Source: Prostheceraeus crozeri (lineage: Eukaryota > Platyhelminthes > Polycladida > Euryleptidae). Taken from it: a DNA stretch of 64,000 nt. The stretch spans positions 62,001 to 126,000 of the forward strand of contig CAJQUW010012711.1 of assembly GCA_907163375.1 (NCBI GenBank), in the 5' to 3' direction. This document shows, piece by piece, positions 21,687 through 32,941 of the stretch (within the stretch, counting starts at the first letter, position 1; each line of letters begins with the position of its first letter). The translations under genes were made by a program, and so were the position numbers. The notes under the pieces were generated by a model that ran no database searches, had not been told where the DNA came from, and saw only the letters and a program-made list of their open reading frames with translations.

Positions 21687-21923
21687 TGTGGGAGTTTGAG
21701 CTGTTGTGCGTTGCCGTTCCGTTCGCATATTGGAAGTCTGTGTGTGATTATCTAATCGCGACTTTCCCTCTTCCCGTGCTAACTGCATGTGACGTCACTA
21801 TTGACCATTAGCTGTGAATAAAGCTGAAACTCATATCACATCAAGTATGACATAAGCATGTTCTATTGAGAAGAGAGCACCTTCTTATTGACACGAATTG
21901 CTGTTTTTCCTTGCGTCAATACA
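21687..21923 (+). repeat. 5' LTR
   Basis: 237 bp, starting TGTGGGAG and ending AATACA, with TG...CA boundaries as expected. Contains GTGACGTCAC (a CRE-like site) and AATAAAG in the middle, which may serve transcription and polyadenylation. Confidence 0.9.
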
Positions 21924-21945
21924 AGCTATCACGGCAAAGGCGGGA

Positions 21946-22713
21946 ATGAAGCTAATCGACGCGGTGAAGAAATTCTCGGGCGGCAGAGGAGAAGATGTTG
22001 AATTCTGGATGGATAAGTTCCTGCTAACAGCCGAAATCACCATTGAGAATAAGGACGAGAAGACCGATGACCGACTGGCAAAAATCCTACCTATCTTCCT
22101 GGAGGGAGCGGCCTACACCACATGGAAGCAGATGCCCCCTGCAAAGCAATCCGACCTTAGCGCAATTAAGGCCGAACTCATGCGAATGTTTGGCCGCTCA
22201 AAGCTGCGCGCATGGCAAGACTTGAAAGAAACGAAGCTGATACCGGGAGAGTCAGTAGACCTGGTCGTGGATCAGATCAAGAGCGCTCTTGGCGTCATGA
22301 TCGGCAACCGAAGCGCAGTACCGGAACAACTCGTCTCGTATCATCTCGTGGACGCACTGCCAAAACAAATTGTACCTCAAGTCAAAGTTCAATGTGGAGA
22401 GAAGATGGAGCTGTCCCAGATCATTTCCTGTGCTAAAGCCCTTCTGGCGAACCCATCGGAACTTTTGGACATTGCGGCAGCTGGAACAACCAGCGTCGGA
22501 ACACGCCAACGTTGGGATCCGCAGAGAACAAACAAACCGCGCTGCAGCGGCTGCAAGCGTATCGGACATCTTCTTCGGGAATGCAACACTATCTGCTACA
22601 GCTGTGGAGAAGTTGGGCATCTTCGATCCCATTGCCCCAAGTCTACTGCTTCGGGAAACGGACGTGCGGAGGTGGATGTGCCGGATCATGCTGCCCCCGC
22701 ATCCGCGCATTAA
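21946..22713 (+). CDS. gag-like protein with two zinc knuckles
   Basis: About 255 residues from the first good ATG (MKLIDAVKKFSGG). The N-terminal two thirds match the general gag shape of LTR retrotransposons (WMDKFLLTAE, YTTWKQMP, FGRSKLRAWQDL). The C-terminus has two CCHC knuckles, CSGCKRIGHLLREC and CYSCGEVGHLRSHC, for RNA binding. The start is inferred from the ATG just after the LTR; an upstream in-frame extension would lie inside the LTR. Confidence 0.85.
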   Translation: MKLIDAVKKFSGGRGEDVEFWMDKFLLTAEITIENKDEKTDDRLAKILPIFLEGAAYTTWKQMPPAKQSDLSAIKAELMRMFGRSKLRAWQDLKETKLIPGESVDLVVDQIKSALGVMIGNRSAVPEQLVSYHLVDALPKQIVPQVKVQCGEKMELSQIISCAKALLANPSELLDIAAAGTTSVGTRQRWDPQRTNKPRCSGCKRIGHLLRECNTICYSCGEVGHLRSHCPKSTASGNGRAEVDVPDHAAPASAH

Positions 22714-23357
22714 TCCGGACGATGTGGATCGATGGACACAAACTGCGAGTGCTGATTGATACCGGCTGCAGCGTTACTTTGCTAGGTGAGCACAGGGCTA
22801 AGGGGAAACGTCGCGAGCAGTCTAGTCTGTGTTTAGAGCTGATGAATAAGGACAAGTTGCATACTTGTGGTGCTGTCATGCTCAGGTCTGTTGTGACGGA
22901 CGATGACGTTGAGTTAGGCCCGGTGAAAGCACATGTTGTTAAACGATTGCCGCTTGATGTCGATGTTGTGCTAGGTTTAGACATTCTATCTCACAAGAGA
23001 CTCGAACTCAGCTATTGTGAGGGAGAAGTTACGGTTAAGTTCTCCCCAAACATCACCCATGTTACAGCTGCCGTCAGTATCGACGCTGACTGGGCCCCGC
23101 AAAGCCTAAGCGTTAGTGATAGCGACTTTACCGCCAGCTTCGTTGAAGGTCGATGGGTAGCTAGCTGGAAGTGGACCGAGGGTGGTAATACCGATAATTT
23201 GCATAAAACTCCTATTGACTATGTGAAACCCTGCGATCGGAATGGCTTCGATGCCGAAATGAATTCTTGGGTTAGCGAGGGGATACTAGTAAAGTATGAC
23301 GCCACTCAGCATGGTGAAATTGAGTTTTTTGCCTACCATGGCTGTGCTCCAAGATAA
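22714..23357 (+). CDS. Retrotransposon aspartic protease region
   Basis: Carries LIDTGCSVTLLG, the D-T-G active site of retropepsins, followed by LDVDVVLGLDIL, the second conserved loop. It overlaps the gag end in a different reading frame, the arrangement for which the family uses ribosomal frameshifting. Downstream it leads into the linker before RT. Confidence 0.75.
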
Positions 23358-25695
23358 AGGAGATGAAAAAAAGATTCGCCCGGTTTTAGATTATCGAATG
23401 CTGAACCAGGTCGTTAAAAGTTTTCCAGGGGGCTCAGTACCTCTATGTTCAGATAGGCTTCGGGAATGGCGGCAACGAGGGTCTAATTGTTCCCTCTTAG
23501 ACTTACGTAAAGCTTATTTACAAATACACGTGCATGAGTCACTGTGGGTGCATCAGGCCGTTAGATGGAAAAATGAAATATACTTGCTCACTAGGCTGGG
23601 GTTCGGTCTCTCCGTCGCTCCTAAGATTATGACAGCAGTAGTAGATAAAGTGATATCACTTGAAAAGGAATTGAAGGAATCTGTCTCCAGCTACGTGGAT
23701 GACTTATTCATTGACGAAAGTAAAGTAAGCGTCTCTCATGTCAAAAATCACCTGTCAAAGTGGGGATTACTGACCAAGGAACCCGTTAGCTTAGGGAATC
23801 CTGCAGGAGTTCGTGTACTGGGCATCCGAGTGAACCATGACTTTTCATGGCAAAGAGATAAAACTATTCCCACCATACCTTCAGGACAGTGTTCTCGGCG
23901 TCAAATTAATGGCATCATAGGAGAGCTGTTAGGCCACTTTCCAGTTGCTGGGTGGTTGCGCGTTTATTGTAGTTTCCTCCAACGCTTGACTTCGTTAGCG
24001 CAGCTTAAGTGGGATGATAGTGTCACGACGCCAGTTATGGATCTCATTAATCAGATGATGCGGCAGATAGCGACTAATGGTGATCCAGTGAGGGGAAGTT
24101 GGCCGGTCCCTGAAAATAGTCCTATTGTTGTTTGGGCTGATGCTAGCAACCTAGCTCTAGGTGTTGTCTTGACAGTTAACAATAAGATAATAGAGGACGC
24201 TTCGTGGTTGAGACCACATAACGACACTGGACATATCAATATTAGTGAGTTAGACGCAGCTATCAAAGGGCTTAATATGGCCCTACGCTCGGGTAAGAGA
24301 GACATAATTATTAAGACTGATTCATCCACTGTGTATAAATGGTTGACGGCAGTTATCAATAAAACGCACAATGTCAAGACTCGTGCTCTATCAGAAAGAC
24401 TTATCAAACGTCGACTTGATACTCTAAGAGAGATTATAGAAACCGAAAAAATCAAAGTCGAACCGCACTTAGTGAAATCTGCTGAAAATATTTCGGACAG
24501 CCTCACTCGTGTCCCCCAAAAATGGATACAGGTTATGAGAGATCAAGCAGACACAGCAAATGTTCTATCCGCAGCAGTAGCAGAGGGCGCAGATAATCAA
24601 AACCGCAACCTCATGGAAATTAAAAAGATCCACGAAAGGTGCCACTTTGGTGTAGATCGAACCTTGAATCTAGCCAAACAGAAGCTAGGAAATTTGGTTT
24701 CTAGGAGGCTAGTAAAGAAAGTCGTCCGTAGTTGTGACAGGTGTGCTAGGATAGATCCGGCGGTGAATTTTAGTTGGGATAAGGGCGCCTTCAGCACTAG
24801 TCCGGTTATATGGCAGAACATAGCAGTTGATATAACTCACTATAATGGGATTCCTTATTTGACTATAATCGACCTTTCATCTCGGTACACTATTTGGAGA
24901 CGGCTGCGCAATGAGTCTTCATCTGAAGTGTCAATGCAGTTGTCTCAAATTATAGCGGAGTTCGGTCCTCCTAGTTCGGTGTTATCCGATAACGGTACCG
25001 TGTTTAGAAGTAGAGATATCTATGAGCTATTCGATAATTGGGAGATTAAACATGTTTTTTCTAGTGCTTATCGCCCGCAAGGCAACGCAATTATAGAACG
25101 AGTCCACCGTACTGTTAAGAGATGTGCCAAGCGAGCGAACCGAGATATCGAAGAAGCAACGTTCTGGGTAAATAATAGTAGAGACGGTGAGCGGCAAAGC
25201 CCCTACGAGTTAATGTTTGCAGCCACCTCTAAGAAGCCAGGAGTGACTACTGAGCGTAAACACATCCAGCGGGTAGGACCTGAGCAGGTTGACTCGGAAG
25301 AAAGTTCAAAGTATGAGGATTTAGATAGAAATCCCTTCAGTATTGGCGACAGAGTTTACCTGAAGAGTGTTTCGGGGAGGTGCGATAGTACTTGGTCGGG
25401 TCCCCATCGGATAACTAGCATCTGTTCTAGCGTAAGTGTTATTCTGAATGAAGATGGCGTTGCACGCCACGTTTCACACCTAAGGCTAGTCCCTGGTGAG
25501 GAGTGTACGTTAGATACGTTTCCTACATACTCAAACAGTGATGAAAGCGGTTTAAGCGGTGAAGATGATGAGGATAATGAGGCCAGTATTTTACGTAGTA
25601 GCATTCACGAGAGGAAGCCGCCGGATAGATTCGGTGACTTAGTGATGTGGTGTGCGTGTGAGGTCTGTCGACCTGGGGGGCGTGTGGGAGTTTGA
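23296..25695 (+). CDS. pol: reverse transcriptase, RNase H, integrase
   Basis: About 799 residues. RT: RPVLDYRMLN, LLDLRKAYLQI and SSYVDDLFI (catalytic YVDD near residue 135). RNase H: IVVWADASN, NISELDAAIKGL and IKTDSSTVYKWL near 270-350. Integrase: zinc-binding HERCHFGVDRTL and CDRC, then AVDIT, LSDNGTVFRS and AIIERVHR (D, D, E). A C-terminal WSGPHRI...HVSHLRL module resembles the gypsy GPF/Y tail, followed by an acidic end. The frame runs into the 3' LTR. Confidence 0.88.
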   Translation: MTPLSMVKLSFLPTMAVLQDKGDEKKIRPVLDYRMLNQVVKSFPGGSVPLCSDRLREWRQRGSNCSLLDLRKAYLQIHVHESLWVHQAVRWKNEIYLLTRLGFGLSVAPKIMTAVVDKVISLEKELKESVSSYVDDLFIDESKVSVSHVKNHLSKWGLLTKEPVSLGNPAGVRVLGIRVNHDFSWQRDKTIPTIPSGQCSRRQINGIIGELLGHFPVAGWLRVYCSFLQRLTSLAQLKWDDSVTTPVMDLINQMMRQIATNGDPVRGSWPVPENSPIVVWADASNLALGVVLTVNNKIIEDASWLRPHNDTGHINISELDAAIKGLNMALRSGKRDIIIKTDSSTVYKWLTAVINKTHNVKTRALSERLIKRRLDTLREIIETEKIKVEPHLVKSAENISDSLTRVPQKWIQVMRDQADTANVLSAAVAEGADNQNRNLMEIKKIHERCHFGVDRTLNLAKQKLGNLVSRRLVKKVVRSCDRCARIDPAVNFSWDKGAFSTSPVIWQNIAVDITHYNGIPYLTIIDLSSRYTIWRRLRNESSSEVSMQLSQIIAEFGPPSSVLSDNGTVFRSRDIYELFDNWEIKHVFSSAYRPQGNAIIERVHRTVKRCAKRANRDIEEATFWVNNSRDGERQSPYELMFAATSKKPGVTTERKHIQRVGPEQVDSEESSKYEDLDRNPFSIGDRVYLKSVSGRCDSTWSGPHRITSICSSVSVILNEDGVARHVSHLRLVPGEECTLDTFPTYSNSDESGLSGEDDEDNEASILRSSIHERKPPDRFGDLVMWCACEVCRPGGRVGV

Positions 25696-25919
25696 GCTGT
25701 TGTGCGTTGCCGTTCCGTTCGCATATTGGAAGTCTGTGTGTGATTATCTAATCGCGACTTTCCCTCTTCCCGTGCTAACTGCATGTGACGTCACTATTGA
25801 CCATTAGCTGTGAATAAAGCTGAAACTCATATCACATCAAGTATGACATAAGCATGTTCTATTGAGAAGAGAGCACCTTCTTATTGACACGAATTGCTGT
25901 TTTTCCTTGCGTCAATACA
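25683..25919 (+). repeat. 3' LTR
   Basis: Same 237-bp sequence as the 5' LTR, preceded by a short G-run (polypurine tract). The pol stop lies a few bases inside it. Confidence 0.9.
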
Positions 25920-25924
25920 CTTTG

Positions 25925-28344
25925 AACTTAAATCTCAAATTATTTTTGAAGGCCTACTCATTTGGATTGGTTCTTTTCGTCAAATTATTTCAGTACAAGT
26001 ATGAAATGCTCATAAGCCTACTGGGCCTATGGGCCTGTTTTCAAGCACTGAATATAAAATCAAACAAACAACGACTTCTGAAAACACGTAACAAAAAATT
26101 CTTCATAAACATTTATCAAATTTATCAAGCGCAAAACCATCGAGGTGGTCTATGGTATGAAGTACTAGTATTTCTTTTCCCTAAGCTCTATGCCTCCTTC
26201 AAAATGTTCATCAATAGTAGATAGCCTACCACAAAAATAGCCTAAATTTTACATAGTCTAGAAGTTCTTCGAACTTCCCTCTCTCGGGCGAATTCAGAAC
26301 AGCTCTGTCATATTAGGTACTTTCTAACAACCTCTTTCAACCTCTCCATGTTAAGGAGAGGTATAGTATTACCACCTTGTAAAGCTTCCAGGAGAAGGAA
26401 TTCGTTCTTCCCGGTTGCAGCAATAATTGTTAATAACACTTGGACTGACTGACTTAACACTCGTGTTTCAACATTTTCTGGTCATCACATTTAATCTTAC
26501 ACTTGGACAACATTAAATTTTTATTAGACTGCTTCCGTGCACCAGTGCTAATTGTACTAATTTTGAAATGTCTTTGTCGTATATATATTTGCTCTCTCTA
26601 TATTTGTCTTTGTATGTGCCTAAATTTTATGATTTCCATTTACTTTGCAAATATATAAACGTTTCTCTCTTTCTCTCATGAACTCAATCAATCTCATGTT
26701 TTTAATTTTCTACTTGGGGCCATGTACCTAGATGGTGGAATGACTCATCCTCTTCCTTCAAACTTTGATGAAAAAAGCTCTCGATTGAAGAGCTTATAAA
26801 ATATACCTAAATAATAATCAGTTTCTAATGGCTTGCAAGGTTGGACCTTGGGTTTTGGGTCGTCCTTGGGTAAGTGATACAAAACATGTTTTTTTTCTCT
26901 ACAAAACTTGGGTCTGCTGCACTATTAATGCTGCGTATACGACCTACACAAATTGATGTTTTGATTTGAAGCGTGATAAGATCATAAAGTTCTGATTTTT
27001 TAATCAAAGTTTCACTCAATTTACAGAATATTTCAAAAATCAAATACTACATGTAGTGATGAAGGGATGTTTCACTTTGGGTTTGACGATGCCGCGCATT
27101 GAAAGTTCGTACATATTGCATTTGCTGCAAGCATACATGTATTTTGCTGCACATTAAATTTTTACATATTACATGTATTTTACATGGATATCTTCGCAGT
27201 TATCTTCACACCCTTAAACTTTTTGCAATAGCCTACATTTATCCAAAAATGAATTAATTCCAATTTCGTATTCTAAACATGTTCAACCATGCACTGACTA
27301 CGCAGATGCCATTTATCAAGTCTGTTTGTATTTCTGATTGATAAAATGAAAGCAATTGCTTTGTTATGAGCAATGTGCAGTTCAATCATAATTAAATTAA
27401 AAATCTTCAATTAGTCAGTATATCAGCGTAGGTTAAAATAAAGGAAAGCTTTATAACGTGATACACGTACTTAGGCTACTAATTACAGTTATTGCAATAA
27501 AAAAATCGTTTCACACTAATGCCACATTTCTCATGGACCCAATTGGAATTTTGGCCTATAGAAGAATTCTTATGGCAGCACAAAATACAAACAGTGTACT
27601 TCGTTTACTTGATTCTACTCAATTATTGAAACTTGGGTTTTGGGTTTTGACCCAAATTTAGGGTATACCCAATACAAGATTTTGCCCAATCTTGAGTTTC
27701 GGCCTACTTGTGTATTTTTCCTTTGTAACTGATTTAACCGAGTATTGCTGGAACATTTTACTGCGTTATAAAACTCAGTATACCGAGTTAAACTTAACTT
27801 GGTTAATTTCTGGCAAACTCGGTTAAATGAGTTTCTTGAAAAACTGAATTGACAACACTGGTTTCATTCGGCATGCATGTGGGAATGAACAAACCGAAGA
27901 AATCCTAATTAAAAGATTCCTGCTTGTTGAAATTTTATGCGCGTCGTGATTCAACGCATTGACATTAAGTTGACTATTGCGTATCTTTACGAACATGTAA
28001 ATGCAAGTTCGCTGTTTTTCATGGTTTTCCTACTACTAACTATTTAGTGTCCCGCATTTGGTAGTAAAAAAACATGGCCACCATGATATAGCTCAAAACT
28101 AATTTCATCAATCAAGTTAAAGTAGCCTGTACGTTCCTCATTATGTTTCTGTCTGATTCATCGTAAATTCAGATTTCTGAAAGATGCAAAACATGACAAT
28201 ATTTACAAGTATAATAAATATCGTAAATTACATCAAATGAATCACTAGTTTAGACTGAATTGACTTGTGCAGCCAACAGAAACACATGAGCACAAAGTAT
28301 TATTCCACGTATATGTGTACAAAATAAATGAGCGTCGAATATAC
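25925..28344. other. Intergenic DNA, no gene seen
   Basis: 2.4 kb of AT-rich sequence. Short frames at 25.9-26.2, 26.8-27.0 and 27.5 kb have no recognisable motif. Words CTTGGGTTTTGGGT (near 26850 and 27630) and ACTCGGTTAAATGAG (near 27820) hint at degenerate repeats, but I could not define ends. Confidence 0.5.
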
Positions 28345-28752
28345 AATCCAGTTGGATGTTGATAACAAGGAAGTCTCAGAAAAGTTGAAACGCGTACAAC
28401 TTTTGCTGAGACATGGTCGTTGTCTCAGTTGAAGGTCTCAGGGTTGTTCACACTTGATACAAGGATCGTGGACTTTGTCTCACAGGTTTCTCTCAGAAAC
28501 TTGAGAGAAGCTTGTCTCAGGACCGTTCACACTATCTCTCAGCAAACGTGGTGAGCCTCCCCCTGGTCGCCCCGCACAAACGACAACGGATGAAGTTAGT
28601 GGGTCTCAGGACTGTTCAGACTACGTGGAGTTAGTCGCAGCATAATTTTGATTGACGTTTGAAATCGACGACGGAAACTGTAAACTTGCCGTTTGATTGG
28701 ATGATTGCCTGAGTCTCAGGTCTCAGCTCTCATGTGTGAACGCAGCTTAAAA
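28345..28752 (-). repeat. CTGAGAC/GTTCACAC dispersed repeat, diverged relative C
   Basis: On the minus strand it starts AAGCTGCGTTCACACATGAG, the same start as copies A and B, and is again full of CTGAGAC and TTCACAC words. The body differs, so it is a related subfamily rather than the same element. Right boundary not determined. Confidence 0.5.
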
Positions 28753-29185
28753 GTCAAGGACTTGCAAGTTTATTCGTTTACATAGTCGAGATCTACAACA
28801 ATTTGAATTTAAAAAAAATGGGTCAATTTAACCCATCCGTAGTTAGAGGGATTAACAAGTATTTTATCAAAATGCCTGAAAACAATTTGTATCAGGCATC
28901 CATTTTGAAGCAAAATAAATGTTGTAGAAATTTCAATGAATTTGTCCATCTTGATATCACTGACTTGTCATTTAAATTGATTTTGAGCATGCAAGCAAGT
29001 AATTAATATCTGCTATCGATTCCAGAGTGGCAGAGTGGCTTGACATTATTTTGATCGGTCTGTATGTCAATCAAAATGATAATCATGCATACAGAACAGC
29101 TCTGCTCTCTAAAGTCTAATGAAGAAGCGTATCTCATACGACCATCGTTTGCAGGACTATAAATAACATCTACATGCATTACAGT
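28753..29185. other. Spacer with a piggyBac-like terminus
   Basis: GGGTCAATTTAACCC (28820 region) and AGTTAGAGGG ending at 28850, then TTAA at 28852-28855, mirror the end at 12927-13000. The rest shows no gene. Confidence 0.4.
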
Positions 29186-31527
29186 CAGGGCTGTGGAGCC
29201 GAGCCGGAGCCGATGGTTTTGGTCGGAGCCGGAGCCGGAGCCGATTTATCACAAAGGCTCCGGCTCCGGCTCCGATAGTTTGAGCTTTGATATAAATCTA
29301 GAATTTTGAAAGTTTTTAATTGGCATCATAAAAAAATTAAATCATTTGAAATCTAAAGATATGTCTTTTAAGTATACCAATGATCTGTCCTCCACGATAT
29401 CTTTCTTTGCAGTTGCCGCCTTCTTTTGTATTATATTTATTATATATTTACACAAATGTGTAATATTTTTTTATTGCATATGTTTCGTAAGACTAATTTC
29501 CATATTGACAACGTATTCTCCAAAATCCATTAATTTGAAGACTTGTTATATGCATGCTAACTAGGAGATTGTAGATTCCTAGAGACAAGTCGCCAGTCAT
29601 TTATGTACACATTTCCAGTTCAGTCAGCAAAGATAATATAGCTACATTTCTTGCGCAATGTCTTAAATCTAATACGGTTACTATGTAGGCTATCATCTAT
29701 CGGTATGGCTACTGGCAGAAGCTACTGGCATCTGTGACAATGCCAATTTCCTTAGATTGTATTGTAGGCTCTTGTGCAGTCCCCCCACCTACATTTTTCA
29801 AAACAATCGATTATTCAATTTGATCAATTTTGATTGGAGGGATAACTCTTCACACTCACACGAATGACCTGACTACAAGTCCTCACATGGCTATAGCAAT
29901 AAGCGACCCAGCCACTTCTAGTAGCGACCTATTATTTTAAAGGTATCTCATTCATAATGAATTTCCTTTGACTTCAAAATTCAAAGGGTATATTTCAATG
30001 CGAAAAACCCGAAGGCAAATTACAATGTTGACTTGCTGACGAAGTTTGCGACCATGACATCGCAATTACCCACGTAGATTTTTACAACAGCACGGAATGC
30101 TTCACTCAAACCGGTGATGCTGAAACGGACATCCAATGGTGCTGCATCTTTTGACCAGAGAAAAAATGGGGGGGGGAGGACTGCACAAGAGACGTATCGT
30201 GTAATAATATTTCCCCAAATGTCATAGACCTGTGGATTTCAAGAATTTTCATTATTATTTTTTCCGTCTGTCAACACTTTATGCTGATATCATGCTGACT
30301 TATATGTAAACAATAAAAAAAGACTGAGACGCTCTCAATAAAGGCGCCTTTTGACCTCCCTTTTCTATTGTCTGTGACATTAAACCGCACGCGCATTCGA
30401 AAGCTAGCAAAGTAGATGGGATTTCTGCTTGGTGCTCGCAGTCAAATTTTTATTATGCATAGCACCCTGCAACATACTGTGTGATACTCCGAGTTCAGTT
30501 TCATCAGCCTAACCATCATCAGAGGAATAGTGGTAATGTGTTATACATAAATTGAATATAATAATGTACATGAATCATTGATGAATTATTTAGTGCAACT
30601 TTACGCCATAATGAAAAATACGAAATTAATATAATGTAAGTTAGGCCTTAACTTATTAAGTATGCTGCATAGAATTACAAAACTTGTCCTAAATTAGATA
30701 TTTTTAATTTTTTAAGTATAATTTTCAATTGTACATTTCTAGCCTACACTGCAATGAGGCTATCTAAATTACAATTTCTACAGATGATGAGTCGTGGGCT
30801 ACCCACCGATCATATTATTCATGGACCAACAGACTATTGAATAAAGGCAATAACAAATAACAATAACAACCTAAGCTAGCCTACATACACTTTAATATTC
30901 AATAAAGCAATTGATATCTTTATTGATGCGGTATATTTGGCTATATAGCCGATACCCTTTCCATGTTCGAGTAGATACAGGCCCTATAAGCTATTTAGAG
31001 GCATGCGCTATCCAGTTTCATATTCAAGCTTTGTTAAAAAGCTTATACTACTATTCGGCCCCTGTGACGGCTAATTAGGTATATCATCATCACTCATGTG
31101 GTCTTATTTAATGTAGCCTCGTAGTAGACTGGTTGCAGGCTAGGCCAATTTATATTTAGCCAGTGCGGGAGATCTTTATCTAATTTAACCAATCCTGGCT
31201 ATAACTTTATTTTATCTTTCAGAGATAGTCAATTCATGCAAAAATATATGACAAGTATGTTATTTGTCATTATACAGGGTGCGAGAAAAGTCCTTGCAGA
31301 TTTTTGTCAACTTTATATTTTGCTATTCAATGATCAAATATCATTTCTTCAGTGACCAATATGTGGCAATGCGTTTGTAGATAACTCTGTCACTCGACTA
31401 TTATGCATGCCAAGTCTTCGGATTTAACACATAGTGAGCTTTATGCTATTCAATCAACAAAATTTAAATTGATTACTTTCCATACGTTTTGTAAACTCGG
31501 CATTTCATTGTGCTATTTTCGATGCTT

Positions 31528-31840
31528 TAAAAAGCTATGCCACTTGTTTTTCCTGAGCTCAATGGATTTCACATTTGAATCTAGCTACGAGATTTGATCT
31601 CATTTTAATCAAATCAACAAAGTTGTGCTTCAAATAGCTATGCCAATCGTTTTTGCTGAGCTCCATAGATTTCAAATTTAAATCTAACTTCGTTGATCGA
31701 TCATTAAATGACGGACTAAACCATGGATGATTAACCTTAATAAATGTTATGCCTTGAAAAGCTATGCCACTTATTTTTGCTGACCAGCATAGATTTCACA
31801 TTTGAATCTTACTACGAGATTTTTAATTTTAATCAATACA
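31528..31840 (+). repeat. Three ~105-120 bp tandem repeats inside the Tc1/mariner 5' region
   Basis: AAGCTATGCCACTTGTTTTT (31532) recurs as TAGCTATGCCAATCGTTTTT (31636) and AAGCTATGCCACTTATTTTT (31759), each followed by GCTGA-like sequence, ATGGATTTCA or ATAGATTTCA, and a C/TACGAGATTT block. Repeats between the TIR and the gene may be transposase-binding or promoter sequence. Confidence 0.75.
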
Positions 31841-31900
31841 TTTTATACACTGTGTTTATAAACTCGATACACTGATGGATGTGAGTAATTTGATATTGTG

Positions 31901-32941
31901 ATGGAATTCTCGACAATAGAAAAAGTTTATTGCACATCGTGGGCCATTTCTTTCAATTGTGAAGAAAGTGGTCGTCAATTCAGAGACAAATTTAACAAGA
32001 AACCCCCATCGTCGAGAACAATCTTGTATTGGAAGAACAAACTTCTTGAAACCGACAGCCTGTCCCACGACCGACCCAAAAGGGGCAGACCCATAACAGC
32101 ATCTGGAGATGAAAACAGGCAAAAGGTAATTGAAGCTGTCACTGAAAATCCTTCAACTTCGACAAGAGCGATATCGAGGGATGTCGGGATCTCTGATTTC
32201 ACTGTCCGAAAAGTTCTAAAAGCCGAGCATTATCATCCATACAAGCCGCTATATTCTCAATTTCTTTGTGATGGGGACGAAGACCGCCGCTTACAATTTT
32301 GTGAAGAAATGAGGAGAAAATCGAGAGAAGATCCTGCTTTCCTCCGAAAGCTAACATTTTCGGACGAGTGTGTCATGTCGTTGACAGGCAACATCAACAA
32401 GCACAATGTGCACTTCTGGACTACGACGAAACCGAATATTAGAATGACCAACCCAGGCAAGACTCCTAGCCTCACCGTGTGGGCCTGTATAGGCTATTCC
32501 GGACTTCTTCTCTACGATATCAGTTCAGAAACCATGAATGGAAAGAGATATTCTCATCTTCTGTTGAACCAAGTCGTTCATTATTTCTCTCGTGGCACTG
32601 GAAGAACCCTTCTGTTCCAGCAAGACGGAGCGCCTCCCCATAACTCTCTTTCAGCTATTCTAGAGACTCATTTGTCCGATCGCTGGATCGGCAGGAGAGG
32701 ACCTATTGAATGGCCAGCAAGATCGCCGGACTTGACACCCTGCGACTTTTGGTTCTGGAGTCACCTGCGGCAATTGGTTTATCCTCCAGGTTTTATTTAC
32801 AGGAACATTCAGGACTTGCGGGAAGAGATTGAGCGACAAATGAACAACATTGCTCTCTCTTACTACCATGATTCGTTGAGGAATTTTCAGAAACGTTTTC
32901 TGAAGTGCACTGAGCATGACGGTGAGCTATTTGAAGAATAG
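31901..32941 (+). CDS. Tc1/mariner-superfamily transposase, DD34D spacing
   Basis: 346 residues from ATG 31901. Residues 1-60 resemble the DUF4817-type N-terminal helix-turn-helix (FRDKFNKKPPSSRTILYWKN), followed by KRGRPIT, a GRP-type minor-groove motif, and a second HTH (STRAISRDVGISDFTVRKVL). The catalytic core has FSDE (D155), FQQDGAPPH (D242) and WPARSPDLTPCDFW (D277), with 34 residues between the last two, the mariner spacing. WPARSPDLTPCDF and HPYKPLYSQ-type motifs match a family widespread in invertebrates. Length is normal for the family and no disabling change is seen. The protein would cut at the 30-bp TIRs. Confidence 0.92.
   Translation: MEFSTIEKVYCTSWAISFNCEESGRQFRDKFNKKPPSSRTILYWKNKLLETDSLSHDRPKRGRPITASGDENRQKVIEAVTENPSTSTRAISRDVGISDFTVRKVLKAEHYHPYKPLYSQFLCDGDEDRRLQFCEEMRRKSREDPAFLRKLTFSDECVMSLTGNINKHNVHFWTTTKPNIRMTNPGKTPSLTVWACIGYSGLLLYDISSETMNGKRYSHLLLNQVVHYFSRGTGRTLLFQQDGAPPHNSLSAILETHLSDRWIGRRGPIEWPARSPDLTPCDFWFWSHLRQLVYPPGFIYRNIQDLREEIERQMNNIALSYYHDSLRNFQKRFLKCTEHDGELFEE

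Larger units (their letters stand above)
21687..25919 (+). mobile_element. Compact LTR retrotransposon, Ty3/gypsy-like, looks whole
   Basis: Two 237-bp LTRs (21687-21923, 25683-25919), each TGTGGGAG...CAATACA, read the same wherever I compared them. A 5-bp duplication CTTTG flanks the element (21682-21686, 25920-25924). Between them are gag, protease and pol with the order PR-RT-RNase H-integrase and a C-terminal GPF/Y-like module, which fits Ty3/gypsy; clade not assigned. LTR identity means a very recent insertion. At 4.2 kb it is small for the family. The gag ATG lies only 23 bp after the LTR, and I see no ordinary tRNA-complementary primer site there. A G-rich purine tract precedes the right LTR. 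No envelope-like gene. It looks whole or close to it. Confidence 0.9.

Noticed and set aside
29024-29100. A-box-like TGGCAGAGTGGC as a tRNA or SINE
   Set aside because: No B box or tRNA fold follows.
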